Source: Ferrimicrobium acidiphilum DSM 19497
GTDB taxonomy: Bacteria; Actinomycetota; Acidimicrobiia; Acidimicrobiales; Acidimicrobiaceae
Reading direction: 5' to 3'
DNA length: 64,000 nt
NCBI RefSeq assembly: GCF_000949255.1
Contig: NZ_JXUW01000004.1
Location: 62,001-126,000 of the forward strand
The notes under the pieces are model-generated. The model had not been told where the DNA came from. It saw only the letters and a list, made by a program, of their open reading frames with translations, and did not search any database. A program made the translations under genes and the position numbers. This document shows, piece after piece, positions 18,619-26,982 of this stretch; within the stretch, counting starts at the first letter, position 1, and each line of letters starts with the position of its first letter.

Positions 18619-19086
18619 CTAGTAGCGTCCCTCGAGTTTTCGGTGATCCCAACTAACAAACTCCTCGACAGCTAACGCGAAGGCAATGCGCTTGGGGGCA
18701 GAACCTAGGAAGCTCTCTATCGATACCGTCGATGTTCCCGATTGGTAGCGCTCAAAGAGCGTGCGACCCACCAGTGCCACCTGGGATGGACTCTCCTCTA
18801 TGGCGGCATTCGCATAGATGGTCACTCCACGGAGCTCCTCGTACCGATCTCCCTGTTCAATCAGACCAGTGACGCGAGGGTCCCTCCTCAGGTTGAGCGC
18901 CTTTTGCGATTTCGCATAAGTCCAACACCAGATCGTGCCATCTAACAGGCAATACCACATGGCTACCAGATGCGGACGACCATTGGGTCCAAGCGACGCC
19001 AAGTTGAGGGTCCTGCCAGAAGCCAAGAAGGCATCACGCTCGCTATCGGTCATCTCAATCAGCGATCGACGTTTCGGCACAACCAC
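18619..19086 (-). CDS. Pyridoxamine 5'-phosphate oxidase-fold (PPOX/FDOR) protein
   Basis: 155 residues. A split-barrel pattern: 'GRTLNLASLGPNGRPHLVAMWYCLLDGTIWCWTYAKSQKALNLRRDPRVTGLIE' (quoted as pattern, residues 24-78) is typical of F420- or flavin-dependent oxidoreductases of Actinobacteria. GTG at 19086 sits too near GGGAGGA; GTG at 19080 (codon 3) is better spaced. Cofactor (FMN, F420 or heme) and substrate cannot be told from sequence. It stands alone downstream of an IS remnant. Confidence 0.75.
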   Translation of the reverse strand: MVVPKRRSLIEMTDSERDAFLASGRTLNLASLGPNGRPHLVAMWYCLLDGTIWCWTYAKSQKALNLRRDPRVTGLIEQGDRYEELRGVTIYANAAIEESPSQVALVGRTLFERYQSGTSTVSIESFLGSAPKRIAFALAVEEFVSWDHRKLEGRY

Positions 19087-19283
19087 TCCTCCCGCGAGAA
19101 CTTCAGACTCTCACTCTATCGTCGAGACGTAGTCCGCCTCTCATGAGCAAAATCTATTTCAGCTCAGCCAACCATGTTCTGGCTGGGCGATAGAGGCATT
19201 CGCCCTCGACACTATCGCACTGGGCAAGCGTGGGCGCGTAGCTAATCATGGCTGTGACTGGCCCGCTGCAATCGGAGCACTAA

Positions 19284-20494
19284 CTAGTATCCCTCCTCAG
19301 GAACCATCGGACCCAGATATTTCTGCATAGAAGCGAAGATCTCGTCGGCGCTCTTGGTCTCTGATGAAAGGCTTAGGGTTCTCGTTTCAGGCCTTGGCCC
19401 ACTTGGTAATCCCTCTGTTGAGTTCGGTCACACTGTGGTGGACGCTGCGTTGTAGGTACTTGGTGGTAAGGGCCCAAGAAGCAGCTCTCTACCTGAAACA
19501 TCTGCGATGAGTACGTTGGTGTGAAGTGGAACTAGAAAGCGAGGGTGGGCAAGGAGCCAGGTTCGAACGGATTCGGTCTTATGGGCTGCGTAGTTGTCTA
19601 AGACAACGTGAACTCTTAAGCTCTTTGGGTACTTTCTTGTCGATGAGTTCTAGCTTGCCAATGAGTTCTAGGAACTGAGATGAATCCTGCACCCCTTTGG
19701 GCAGCGGTCATCTTGGTGATGACCTTGCCGGAGACAACATCGAGTGCGCACATTATGGTTGCCGATACCGCCTGCGCTTGTACTGAAGTCCCTCGACGCA
19801 GGGGAACCCCTGGCACCACCCGGAGCATGGGTTGGGTACGGTTGAGGGCTTGCACCTCTCGTCTTCTCGTCAACACAGAGGACGATCGTGTGCCTCTGGC
19901 GGATTTATATAGATCCCAGCAACGTCTCTGACCTTAGCGCATGAACTCACAGATCATTGGATATGCGTAAAGGTCTCAGACCTCATGGGGCCTTAAGCCG
20001 AAAGTTCGCCATATCCTCCCCACCGTAGAAGGAGAGACTCCAGCGGCGGTTGCCATGGTGTTGGTTGGCAGGTGGGTCGATGAATCAGGTGGATTGGTCG
20101 TGGTTTCTGAGTTTGACAATCTCGGCGATCTTGTCATCCCCATGGGTCCTAGGTACCCCCGGCCTTGGTGCGTCACCTAGCGATCTCACCCCAAAGAGGG
20201 CGAATCTCCTTGGCCCACTTTGAGACCGTGAAGTGAGAGACATCGAGCTCATCAGCGCTTATCGCGAAGCCTGACATGCTCATTGGCCAACAGGGCTATC
20301 TTCACTCGCACAACTTGAGCAGCCGGGGCGTTGCGCTTAGCGATCACCGATGGAAGAAACTCTTTGTCCTCGTCGCTCAACGTGGGGACGTAGGTGGGTC
20401 TGCGTCCGGTACGCTTCTTGGTCCCTTCCGAATCCTTCGCCGCTCGGGTTGCTTTAGATATTTGCTTGGCCATTGTCATTGCCTCTTCCTCCAA
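19284..20494 (-). pseudogene. IS630-family transposase, inactivated by several frameshifts and stops
   Basis: The reading order on the minus strand is clear although broken. The N-terminal part starts at 20494 ('AAQVVRVKIALLANEHV'). Around 20240 the frame shifts ('ISADELDVSHFTVSKWAKEI'). At 20000 comes 'AAGVSPSTVGRIWRTFGL' (helix-turn-helix), at 19850 'LNRTQPMLRVVPGVPLRRGT' and 'ALDVVSGKVI' (first catalytic Asp region), at 19600 'HVVLDNYAAHKTESVRTWL' (second Asp, DNY-x2-HK motif) and at 19430 'LTTKYLQRSVH'. The C-terminal 'SADEIFASMQKYLGP' ends at stop 19284. At least three frameshifts and several stops separate these pieces, so no active transposase can be made. Confidence 0.88.
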
Positions 20495-20562
20495 GAGAGC
20501 AGATGCACAATGGGTTCAACAGGGGCCAAATATTGAAAATTCTTGTTTCAGAGCGAAACTTT

Positions 20563-20576
20563 GACTAAGGACACTA
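20563..20576 (+). repeat. Possible terminal-repeat end of the IS630 element (copy 1)
   Basis: GACTAAGGACACTA lies about 70 bp outside the 5' end of the transposase pseudogene. GACCAAGGACACTA occurs just outside the 3' end of a second IS630 scrap at 23016-23029. Both read outward from their element in the same sense, as terminal inverted repeats should. The matching end on the other side (near 19200) was not found. Confidence 0.45.
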
Positions 20577-20760
20577 AGTTATCCACCCAGAAGAACTAGC
20601 GCACCTCACTAAGTTTTCCAAGCTCACACCGCAATAATCGCCACTGCCTATACATCTACTCCTGTAGGTTTTGGAATCCTAATGTTAGGTACACGAACTT
20701 GTTGAAACCTCGTCCCGTCTGTCTCCCCGCTCGCTAAGCGTGAGCACTGCCGCCGCAAGG

Positions 20761-20782
20761 CTGCGCCTTGCGTTGTCCTGGC
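20761..20782 (+). repeat. 22-bp direct repeat, copy 1, flanking the toxin-antitoxin pair
   Basis: Starts CTGCGCCTTGCGTTG and is identical over 22 bases to 21470-21491. It overlaps the 3' arm of a small perfect hairpin (CGCAAGGC/GCCTTGCG, 20754-20772). The two copies bracket the toxin and antitoxin genes at 709-bp spacing. Confidence 0.8.
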
Positions 20783-20816
20783 AAGGATGGTAGGCGCGAA
20801 GGATGTCACTAACCGA

Positions 20817-21143
20817 TCATGGTTGTCGGAAGATCTGGTGGCCACCAATCCGTCGCCAGCGCACTGCTAGCACTGAAACTCCATTAGCGGTCACAACTGT
20901 GGTCCACTGCCAGGTGGCCCGACCATCAGGAACACTGAAACTCCAAGTCATCTCCAAAATTCCGGGTGCGTTAACAACAGCTTTCACCCGTAGGCTGGCC
21001 GGCCATGATGAGGGGTCGCGAGTCTCGATGAAACGATCACAGGCCACATTGAAGATACGGGAAGATGCACGAAATAGCTCACGTTCATGCGCGGATAACC
21101 GTTGATAGTCGGTCTTGAACTGATCGGTTCTTTCAACCCTCAC
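20817..21143 (-). CDS. RelE/ParE-like toxin of a type II toxin-antitoxin system
   Basis: 108 residues, GTG start whose first bases overlap the TGA of the upstream AbrB-like gene (GTGA). The small basic protein begins 'MRVERTDQFKTDYQRLSAHERELF' and ends 'VRWRRIGGHQIFRQP', with alternating strand and helix pattern and the basic and aromatic C-terminus expected for RelE-superfamily RNases. Family membership is by overall pattern and by context: antitoxin first, overlapping toxin second. The toxic activity and target are inferred, not seen. Confidence 0.68.
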   Translation of the reverse strand: MRVERTDQFKTDYQRLSAHERELFRASSRIFNVACDRFIETRDPSSWPASLRVKAVVNAPGILEMTWSFSVPDGRATWQWTTVVTANGVSVLAVRWRRIGGHQIFRQP

Positions 21144-21427
21144 GAGTCAAGTTCGGCAAGAAACTCATCAATGCCCTCGCTCACTACAACCCGTCCAGCA
21201 GCAATGTCCTCATCTGCTTCGCGCTCCATCTGCTGCCAACGCTCTGTCCAGAACCACGCCTGGTCGGATGGCACGGCAATGTGTGGGCGAAGGATGATCT
21301 CGTTCTCTCGCTCGATTACCTCAACCTGTGCTCCAGGCTGATCCAAGCCGAAGTGACGCCGAATCGAGGTGGGAATAGCGATGAGGCCACGGCTCTGCAC
21401 TGTGACGAAGGTTGGTGTTTTGCGCAT
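21140..21427 (-). CDS. AbrB/MazE/SpoVT-family DNA-binding antitoxin
   Basis: 95 residues. The N-terminal swapped-hairpin pattern 'TFVTVQSRGLIAIPTSIRRHFGLDQPGAQVEVI' (about 5-40) is the AbrB/MazE DNA-binding fold. The acidic C-terminus ('ADEDIAAGRVVVSEGIDEFLAELDS') would wrap the toxin. It overlaps the downstream toxin by 4 nt, which fits coupled translation and autorepression by the complex. The pair lies in a degenerate island between IS remnants. Confidence 0.8.
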   Translation of the reverse strand: MRKTPTFVTVQSRGLIAIPTSIRRHFGLDQPGAQVEVIERENEIILRPHIAVPSDQAWFWTERWQQMEREADEDIAAGRVVVSEGIDEFLAELDS

Positions 21428-21469
21428 GATTGAAGTGTAGCAGTGATACGGCGATACCGCATCGCAGCA

Positions 21470-21491
21470 CTGCGCCTTGCGTTGTCCTGGC
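21470..21491 (+). repeat. 22-bp direct repeat, copy 2, flanking the toxin-antitoxin pair
   Basis: Identical to 20761-20782 (starts CTGCGCCTTGCGTTG). It lies 43 bp upstream of the antitoxin start codon, so it could also overlap the promoter or operator of the pair. Confidence 0.8.
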
Positions 21492-21586
21492 TAGGGTATA
21501 GTGAGTGGCCCAGTCATGAAATCATGAAACCCAGAAATCATGATTCTCTATTAGAACAGAGGCAAGGGAGAGAAAGAGGATATGTC

Positions 21587-21706
21587 ATGGATGATCCGAA
21601 CTTCGCCGCCGCCTTTGCCAACGCAGAAGCCTCGTGGCTGATTGAGCCGATCTGCGGGGCCCGGCTAAACCAACTGAATATCGACCTTGCTACCCGGCCT
21701 AAGTAA
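21587..21706 (+). CDS. 39-residue small protein, possibly a VbhA-antitoxin-like remnant
   Basis: ATG 21587 is preceded by AGAGG at a usable distance; the frame is open further upstream to 21443 but without better starts. The segment 'MDDPNFAAAFANAEASWLIE' resembles the start of VbhA-type antitoxins, which precede Fic toxins, but the following residues do not continue that pattern and no Fic gene follows. It may be a truncated gene in the degenerate island or a chance frame. Confidence 0.3.
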   Translation: MDDPNFAAAFANAEASWLIEPICGARLNQLNIDLATRPK

Positions 21707-21855
21707 GCAGACACCTCCTCCTTGGATGATCCAGCACCTGGGAAACCTCCTGCCGTCGCGTCAGGTTGTAACGAGATTACTTGCATACACCCCCTGGTAG
21801 TCAGGGGTAATGAGATTTCGGATAGCCGCGATCGTCCGGGACGCCGCGATAGGTG

Positions 21856-22613
21856 TCAGTCGATTCCCAACCCGATGACCATCTCGAGCTGGTCGAGTAA
21901 CCGGTTGTCGCCCGCACGCCTGAGTGTCTCGATGGTGGGGCGGCGCCAGAGCCAGCAATCCAGGTCAGCCGCCGACCCGGTGAGCGTAGCATCCGCATTG
22001 ACTACGCTGTCGTCGGCCACGTCGAGGCAAGCCTCGTCCACCGCCGTGCCGTCATCGGGGTCGATACCGGTGAGCCGGCCGAGGCGGACCAACCACGTGC
22101 TGGCGTTGTCTCTGGCGTGAAGCCGGATGACGCCGGCGTCGTTCGTGGAGAACGTTGCCCAGTCGGGTACTCACCTGTACATGACGCACAGCGCCTCGTC
22201 GATCCCGTCGTCGCTCAGCTGCGCATCCATCGACGTCCGCAACCCAATGGTCAACTCGGCGTCGATCCGGTGGATCAGCGCCTCATGGGCTTGGCGACGG
22301 CGGACGAAGGCAACGCTATGGTCATCCGACCAGGTCCACACCCGGTCTTGCGGTGCTGCGGACCCCAGTGCGGAAACGAGCTCTGCACTAACCGCCGAGC
22401 AGAACGATAAGAGCTCGGATCGGCTGGCGGGTCGGGCTGGTCTGACCTCTGCGAGAGGTGGCCTTTGCAGTGCCTGACGCACGATGGTGCCCCAGAACCA
22501 CTGGACCTCAGCGAGGTGCCACAGCAAGTCGTCGGCACCGTTTCGGCGACCGCGGCGGCGAAACGGCCCGACTCATGCGCTAGATGGCTGACGAAGTCGA
22601 GGTTGCTGTTCAT
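21856..22613 (-). pseudogene. Mycothiol-dependent maleylpyruvate isomerase family protein (DinB-like), inactivated
   Basis: The minus-strand start at 22613 gives 'MNSNLDFVSHLAHESGRFAAAVAETVP'. A frameshift with a short deletion near 22530 moves to the frame of 'DDLLWHLAEVQWFWG', which runs through 'VWTWSDDHSVAFVRRRQAHEALIHRIDAELT' (read as pattern, metal-site His residues) to an in-frame TGA at 22171. After it the same frame continues as 'VPDWATFSTNDAGVIRL' and 'TAVDEACLDVADD' to a stop at 21856. So one frameshift and one nonsense codon break a gene of about 250 codons. The stretch is visibly GC-richer than the neighbouring genes, suggesting acquisition from a high-GC actinobacterium. Confidence 0.82.
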
Positions 22614-22699
22614 TGCGCGCAAGCCTAACCGTACCGTCGGTAGGCGCAGGTCAAGGAAGTGGTGTACATTCGATCTCTGGCCATCCCCATTGCACGCGT

Positions 22700-22905
22700 T
22701 CGAGGCTGTCTCACAACGCGCGTTGTCCTCGAGCATGCCGAGCGTGTGAAAGAGCCCTGCCATGAACACACTCTTTGGACAGGTACCTTCGAGCAGAGAC
22801 GGCCCACTCCACGTACTGATCGATTGCAATGGCATCGACGAGGCGGACGATGGCATCGTCGTTGCGGAACACCCCGACGACATCGGTGCGCCGTTTGATC
22901 TCCCG
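22700..22905 (-). mobile_element. IS256-family transposase remnant (C-terminal scrap)
   Basis: Minus-strand translation from about 22903 reads 'EIKRRTDVVGVF', then 'NDDAIVRLVDAIAIDQYVEWAVS' and 'RRYLSKE', the conserved C-terminal block of Mutator/IS256 transposases. Upstream catalytic parts are missing; the scrap ends abruptly at the IS630 scrap that follows at about 22910. Non-functional. Confidence 0.8.
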
Positions 22906-22909
22906 CCAC

Positions 22910-23029
22910 TCGCCAGAACCCTACTTCACAGCCTTTTATCCGGACCAAGAGCGCCGACGATATCTTCGCCTCTATGCAGAAATATCTGGGTCCGATAGTT
23001 ATGATTTGAACTTCCGACCAAGGACACTA
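22910..23029 (+). mobile_element. IS630-family remnant: 3' end of transposase and terminal motif
   Basis: Bases 22948-22995 match, with few differences, the last codons of the IS630 pseudogene at 19284-20494, here on the plus strand ('TKSADDIFASMQKYLGP'). About 20 bp later comes GACCAAGGACACTA (23016-23029), the motif also seen at 20563-20576. So this is the right end of a second copy of the same element, in opposite orientation. Confidence 0.78.
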
Positions 23030-23069
23030 GATGCCCGCACTGATTAAATGTTTGGCAAAGCAACGCCAG

Positions 23070-23582
23070 CTACAACCGATCAGCCAGAATCGGGGCGAGC
23101 TGTGGCCAATGATAATGCCCTGGCAAAATTCTTGCTCCGTCGACATAGACCGGATGTGAGCCGAGCTGATCGACTTGATAGCCAAAGTGGATCGCGTATC
23201 TTTGCAAGAGTTCATCGGGGAGTAGACGAACGCTGCAGGTGATGCACTCATGAAATGCTCCCAGATGAAGTGCTGAGTGGGAACTCAGCGCGAGCGGCAT
23301 CGTTCGAGTCTGGTGTAGATCGCAGCTGCTGAGATGCGAAATCAAACTCCATCCAAACTCTGCCGCCGCATCCGCATGATCGATCGCGCCAAGTACTGAA
23401 TTGGCGGTACTCCAGATCTCTACCGCCGCTGGCATCATCCGCAACAACTGCACGAGTGCGGGAGCAAGTTCCATCGGATCAGAGGCAGCCTCCGCCAATA
23501 GATAACCGAATTCGGTCACGATCTCTGGGTCATCAATCGCAGCGTAACGAGCAAGATAGCGAAAATGTTCTAACAGAGCCAT
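23070..23582 (-). CDS. Protein of unknown function (170 residues)
   Basis: ATG start at 23582. Mostly helical and Ala/Leu-rich in the first 100 residues ('LLEHFRYLARYAAIDDPEIVTEFGYLLAEAASDP', quoted as pattern), then a mixed segment with 'SAHSALHLG'-like strands and a Cys pair. No signal peptide or membrane helix. I do not recognise the family. It sits at the edge of the degenerate island, directly next to the IS630 scrap, so the C-terminus may be truncated by insertion. Confidence 0.5.
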   Translation of the reverse strand: MALLEHFRYLARYAAIDDPEIVTEFGYLLAEAASDPMELAPALVQLLRMMPAAVEIWSTANSVLGAIDHADAAAEFGWSLISHLSSCDLHQTRTMPLALSSHSALHLGAFHECITCSVRLLPDELLQRYAIHFGYQVDQLGSHPVYVDGARILPGHYHWPQLAPILADRL

Positions 23583-23933
23583 AGGTTCTTAGCCTACGAG
23601 CCTTCAGCAGACTGACTAGCACCGTTGGTTCGCGGCGGGCACAATCCGAATGGACCAGATCCACCCTTGCATACTTGCACAGGGATGCTCGCCCATCGCC
23701 GACATCATGCGCATGTTGACTCTACTTGGCCAACGACTCGTTGCGCTCAACGCGAGTCACAGACCATCATTCCAAGTACGCAGCCGATGCAAGTAGGACG
23801 GCAGAATCAACCAACTCATCGATGCTTCCAAGAGTGGCAGTCCTGAGAAAACACTGAACCACAGTGGGCATATACTCCCTGGTGGTAGCGTTTTAACCAG
23901 CTGAAGTTGGAAGTAAAGAGTAAGGAGGAATAG
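23583..23933. other. 350-bp stretch without convincing genes
   Basis: Frames here have no RBS or family resemblance. TATACT at 23871-23876 could be the -10 of the downstream small membrane protein gene, but no good -35 is seen at normal spacing. Confidence 0.4.
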
Positions 23934-24269
23934 ATGCACTACTTCGGACTTGTCATACTTTTTGGGTTAGGAATCTATGCATTGAGTCTTCTCGGAGAAC
24001 GGGCGTACGTTCGGGCGCGTGAACTCAAGCCACTTGTACAACTGATCCTCGGCATCGCTCTAGCCTGGATCGCCAATGTCAATCTTTGGAGTGGATTCTC
24101 AGTCGCCAACCTAAGGGCTGGCTGGATAGGAGTTACCATAACCGGTCTAGCACTCGGTGGGATCGCCTTCTTCTTTGACGCCATTGTTGGCTTCTTCGCT
24201 GGCCTTCACCGCAAGATCGAAGACCAGGCAGTCCAGCTTGAGCGCAGCGATCTCAAACGAGTCGCCTAA
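23934..24269 (+). CDS. Small membrane protein of unknown function
   Basis: 111 residues. A strong RBS (TAAGGAGG at 23921-23928) precedes the ATG. Three predicted membrane helices (about 3-22, 35-52 and 62-88), separated by short charged loops ('GERAYVRARELKP'), then a hydrophilic C-terminal helix 'LHRKIEDQAVQLERSDLKRVA'. No family recognised. It converges with fumC, and a strong hairpin lies between the two. Confidence 0.7.
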   Translation: MHYFGLVILFGLGIYALSLLGERAYVRARELKPLVQLILGIALAWIANVNLWSGFSVANLRAGWIGVTITGLALGGIAFFFDAIVGFFAGLHRKIEDQAVQLERSDLKRVA

Positions 24270-24289
24270 GCCCTTTGATTGCCTGACAC

Positions 24290-24323
24290 AGAGAGCCGGA
24301 GCCTCAAAAGGGCCCCGGCTCTC
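24290..24323. terminator. Hairpin terminator between convergent genes
   Basis: GAGAGCCGGAGCC and GGCCCCGGCTCTC form a GC-rich stem around a short A-rich loop. It lies just after the small membrane protein stop and before the convergent fumC stop, so it could serve both directions. Confidence 0.75.
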
Positions 24324-24378
24324 GGTACTCTGAATCGCAATTTTGAAGAGTCTGCCTATGTACTTTGACAGAGCGACG

Positions 24379-25764
24379 CTATCGTATGATGCCACCCTTG
24401 GTCATCGCCATCACGTCAAGTGCTACATCCACCTCGGCCTCTGACAGCAACCCCTTCTCAAGCACAACTGTTCGCAGATCCTTGTCGGTTGCGAGTGCCT
24501 CCTTGATGACCTTCGCAGCCTGTTCGTAGCCAATGTATGGATTAAGCGATGTCCCGATCGATGGCGACGATAGTGCATAGGTGCGGCAACGCTCGACGTT
24601 AGCTTCGATACCGTTGACGCACTTGGTTACCATGGCGTCGGCGATCGTCGCCATGATTTGCATCGAATCCAACACCGCAACACCCATGATCGGTTGCATT
24701 ACGTTGAGCTCGAAATTACCCGCTGATCCACCGAACGCGATCGTGGCATCGTTTCCAATTACTCGAGCAACGACTTGACACATCGCCTCTGGGACCACCG
24801 GATTTACCTTGCCTGGCATGATCGATGATCCTGGCTGAAGATCTGGTAGGTGAATTTCGCCCAGTCCACAGCGGGGTCCAGAAGACATCCAACGGAGGTC
24901 ATTGGCTAGCTTGTAGTAGGCCATGGCCAAAGTCTTGAGCGCGCCAGACAGAAACACAATGGCGTCACGCGCACCATGAGCCTCAAAATGATTGCTGGCC
25001 TCCCGAATCGGAACGTTTAGACGCTCCCTCAGACGCATAAGCACGCCGTCAGCGAATCCAGGAGGGGCGTTCAAGCCAGTGCCGACTGCGGTCCCTCCAA
25101 GTGGGACCTCACCCACGTCGTCCCGAGCGAGTTCGATCCGAACGATAGACCTACGAATCGCTGCGGCATAACCCGAGAACTCCTGACCGAGGGTGATCGG
25201 CGTCGCATCCATGAGGTGAGTTCGCCCTGACTTCACCACCTCGGAAAACTCGGCCGCCTTCCGCTCGAGCCCCTCAACCAGTCGATTCAGCGCAGGTAGC
25301 AGGAGTTCCGACAGTTCAAGAAGCACACCTAGATGCATCGCCGTCGGAAAGACGTCGTTCGAGGACTGAGAGGCATTGACGTGATCGTTGGGCAGTACCG
25401 GTTTGCCCAATCGAGAGCTAGCGAGCCGAGCAATCACCTCATTCACATTCATGTTCGAGGAGGTGCCAGATCCCGTCTGATAGATATCGATCGGGAACTG
25501 GTCATCATGAGCTCCACCGAGCACCTCTTCACATGCGCTGACAATCGCATTACTAACCTCAGCATCGAGGATTCCAAGATCAGCGTTGGTTCTCGCCGCG
25601 GCCCACTTGATCCAAACCAAGCCTCGAATCAAAGACATTGGTATTCGCTGACCAGAAATAGGAAAATTCGCAACTGCACGCTGAGTTTGTGCTCCCCAGA
25701 GAGCTGTAGCCGGTACTTCGATCTCTCCCATAGAATCGTGTTCAATCCGCATCTCTTCGGTCAT
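24379..25764 (-). CDS. fumC: Fumarate hydratase class II
   Basis: 461 residues, normal for the homotetrameric fumarase/aspartase superfamily. The signature 'GSSIMPGKVNPV' and 'TGTSSNMNVNEV' are present. The active-site segment 'GRTHLMDATPITLGQEF' has the His-containing T-H pair of fumarases rather than the T-Q of aspartases, so fumarase (fumarate to malate, TCA cycle) is preferred. RBS GGGAGGTAG precedes the ATG. Single gene. Confidence 0.94.
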   Translation of the reverse strand: MTEEMRIEHDSMGEIEVPATALWGAQTQRAVANFPISGQRIPMSLIRGLVWIKWAAARTNADLGILDAEVSNAIVSACEEVLGGAHDDQFPIDIYQTGSGTSSNMNVNEVIARLASSRLGKPVLPNDHVNASQSSNDVFPTAMHLGVLLELSELLLPALNRLVEGLERKAAEFSEVVKSGRTHLMDATPITLGQEFSGYAAAIRRSIVRIELARDDVGEVPLGGTAVGTGLNAPPGFADGVLMRLRERLNVPIREASNHFEAHGARDAIVFLSGALKTLAMAYYKLANDLRWMSSGPRCGLGEIHLPDLQPGSSIMPGKVNPVVPEAMCQVVARVIGNDATIAFGGSAGNFELNVMQPIMGVAVLDSMQIMATIADAMVTKCVNGIEANVERCRTYALSSPSIGTSLNPYIGYEQAAKVIKEALATDKDLRTVVLEKGLLSEAEVDVALDVMAMTKGGIIR

Positions 25765-25936
25765 GACTACCTCCCAGTTCTCAACGAGATTTTCATACTC
25801 AACGCTACCGGAATGGACATCTAAAGTCCACTTACGAAACTAGCTCGCCCCCACACCTCCAAGAGAGGCACGACGACCAAGGCTAGGATGACCCTTAAAG
25901 TAGTCTTTTACCCACCCAGACAAGGAGGAGAGTTCA

Positions 25937-26881
25937 GTGCGTGCACTCATCGCTCGGAACGGTTCAGTAATAGTAGAAGAGGTTGCTACCCCACAACCTG
26001 CCCGGAACGAGCTGCTCATCAAGGTAACAAGCGCCGGCATCAACGCCGCTGACCTGCTCCAGGCCCGTGGCCACTACCCTCCACCAGCCGGTTTTGATCC
26101 AGAACGCCTTGGGCTCGAGTTTGCCGGTGAAGTCATCGAGGCAGGGTCTTCTGAGCTATCCTTCCAACCTGGTCAGTTCGTCATGGGAGTCACGGGTGGT
26201 GGAGCTCATGCAGAGTTTCTTACCGCTCCAGCGAGTGCCTGCATCCCAGTGCCAGCTTCAATCGATCCCATGACCGCAGGCGGCTTCCCGGAGGCGGCGT
26301 TTACCGCCTTGGATGCGCTCATCATTCAAGCCAACCTGAGCATCGGAGATCGGCTACTGGTTCATGGTGCCCTCGGTGGCGTCGGTACTGCAGCGGTACA
26401 GCTTGGCGCCCTCCTTGGCGCAGAGGTGGTTGCCGTCGTGCGCAACCACGAACAGGACGCGCGAGCCTTGTCTTTGGGAGCACGTAACAGCGTAACTCCA
26501 GACGAGATCTCGAGCTCAGGTCCCTATGATGTCATCCTTGAGCTCGTATCCGGCGAAAACCTGGCCACCAACATGAACGCGCTAGCGACCAACGGCAGGA
26601 TAGTTGTCATCGGCGTTGGGAGTGGTGCCAAAACTCAAATAGACCTACGTCTTTTAATGGGTAAACGTGGAACGCTACGTGCATCGACGCTTCGCGCGCG
26701 AAGCTGGGAGGAGAAGGCGTTACTAGCCTCCCGGGTAGAGCATCACCTACTCAGCCACTTAGCAACCGGCGCCTACCGGATACTCGTTGAAGAGCAATTC
26801 AACCTTGCCGACGGAGCAGAGGCCTACGATCGATTTAGCAAGCCTGGAAAGTTTGGAAAGATCATCTTGACCACCGAATAG
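25937..26881 (+). CDS. Zinc-type alcohol dehydrogenase superfamily NADPH:quinone oxidoreductase
   Basis: 314 residues, GTG start 6 nt after AAGGAGGAG. A GroES-like domain ('NAADLLQARGHYPPP', 'LGLEFAGEVIEAG') is followed by a Rossmann fold ('DRLLVHGALGGVGTAAVQLGALLGAEVVAV'). The zinc-ligand cysteines of alcohol dehydrogenases are absent, which fits quinone oxidoreductases and enoyl reductases of the PIG3/QorA type. It is too short and of the wrong pattern to be crotonyl-CoA carboxylase/reductase. Substrate unknown. Confidence 0.88.
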   Translation: MRALIARNGSVIVEEVATPQPARNELLIKVTSAGINAADLLQARGHYPPPAGFDPERLGLEFAGEVIEAGSSELSFQPGQFVMGVTGGGAHAEFLTAPASACIPVPASIDPMTAGGFPEAAFTALDALIIQANLSIGDRLLVHGALGGVGTAAVQLGALLGAEVVAVVRNHEQDARALSLGARNSVTPDEISSSGPYDVILELVSGENLATNMNALATNGRIVVIGVGSGAKTQIDLRLLMGKRGTLRASTLRARSWEEKALLASRVEHHLLSHLATGAYRILVEEQFNLADGAEAYDRFSKPGKFGKIILTTE

Positions 26882-26982
26882 CAAAGATCGGCCGAACTCT
26901 GGTTCGGATCTCAGCGATGACTCAACCTAAGTTCGACCCACATCACGCCTGCTTGTTGGCTCAGGCATGCCACACCGACAGA

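Noticed and set aside
20648-20848. 66-codon minus-strand frame next to the toxin gene
   Set aside because: No RBS, unusual composition, overlaps the hairpin and repeat; no family resemblance.
21790-21807. Small perfect hairpin CCCCTG-GTAGT-CAGGGG
   Set aside because: Short and isolated, no T run and no gene end nearby; chance in a GC-rich stretch is likely.
25937-26881. Possible crotonyl-CoA carboxylase/reductase for the ethylmalonyl-CoA pathway
   Set aside because: Too short (314 residues) and lacking the expected N-terminal region; the pattern is that of a quinone oxidoreductase.
26892-26907. CCGAACTCTGGTTCGG fits the GAAC-N4-GTTC pattern of a LexA box
   Set aside because: It lies just after the quinone reductase stop between convergent genes, with no start nearby; a small hairpin (weak terminator) is the simpler reading.
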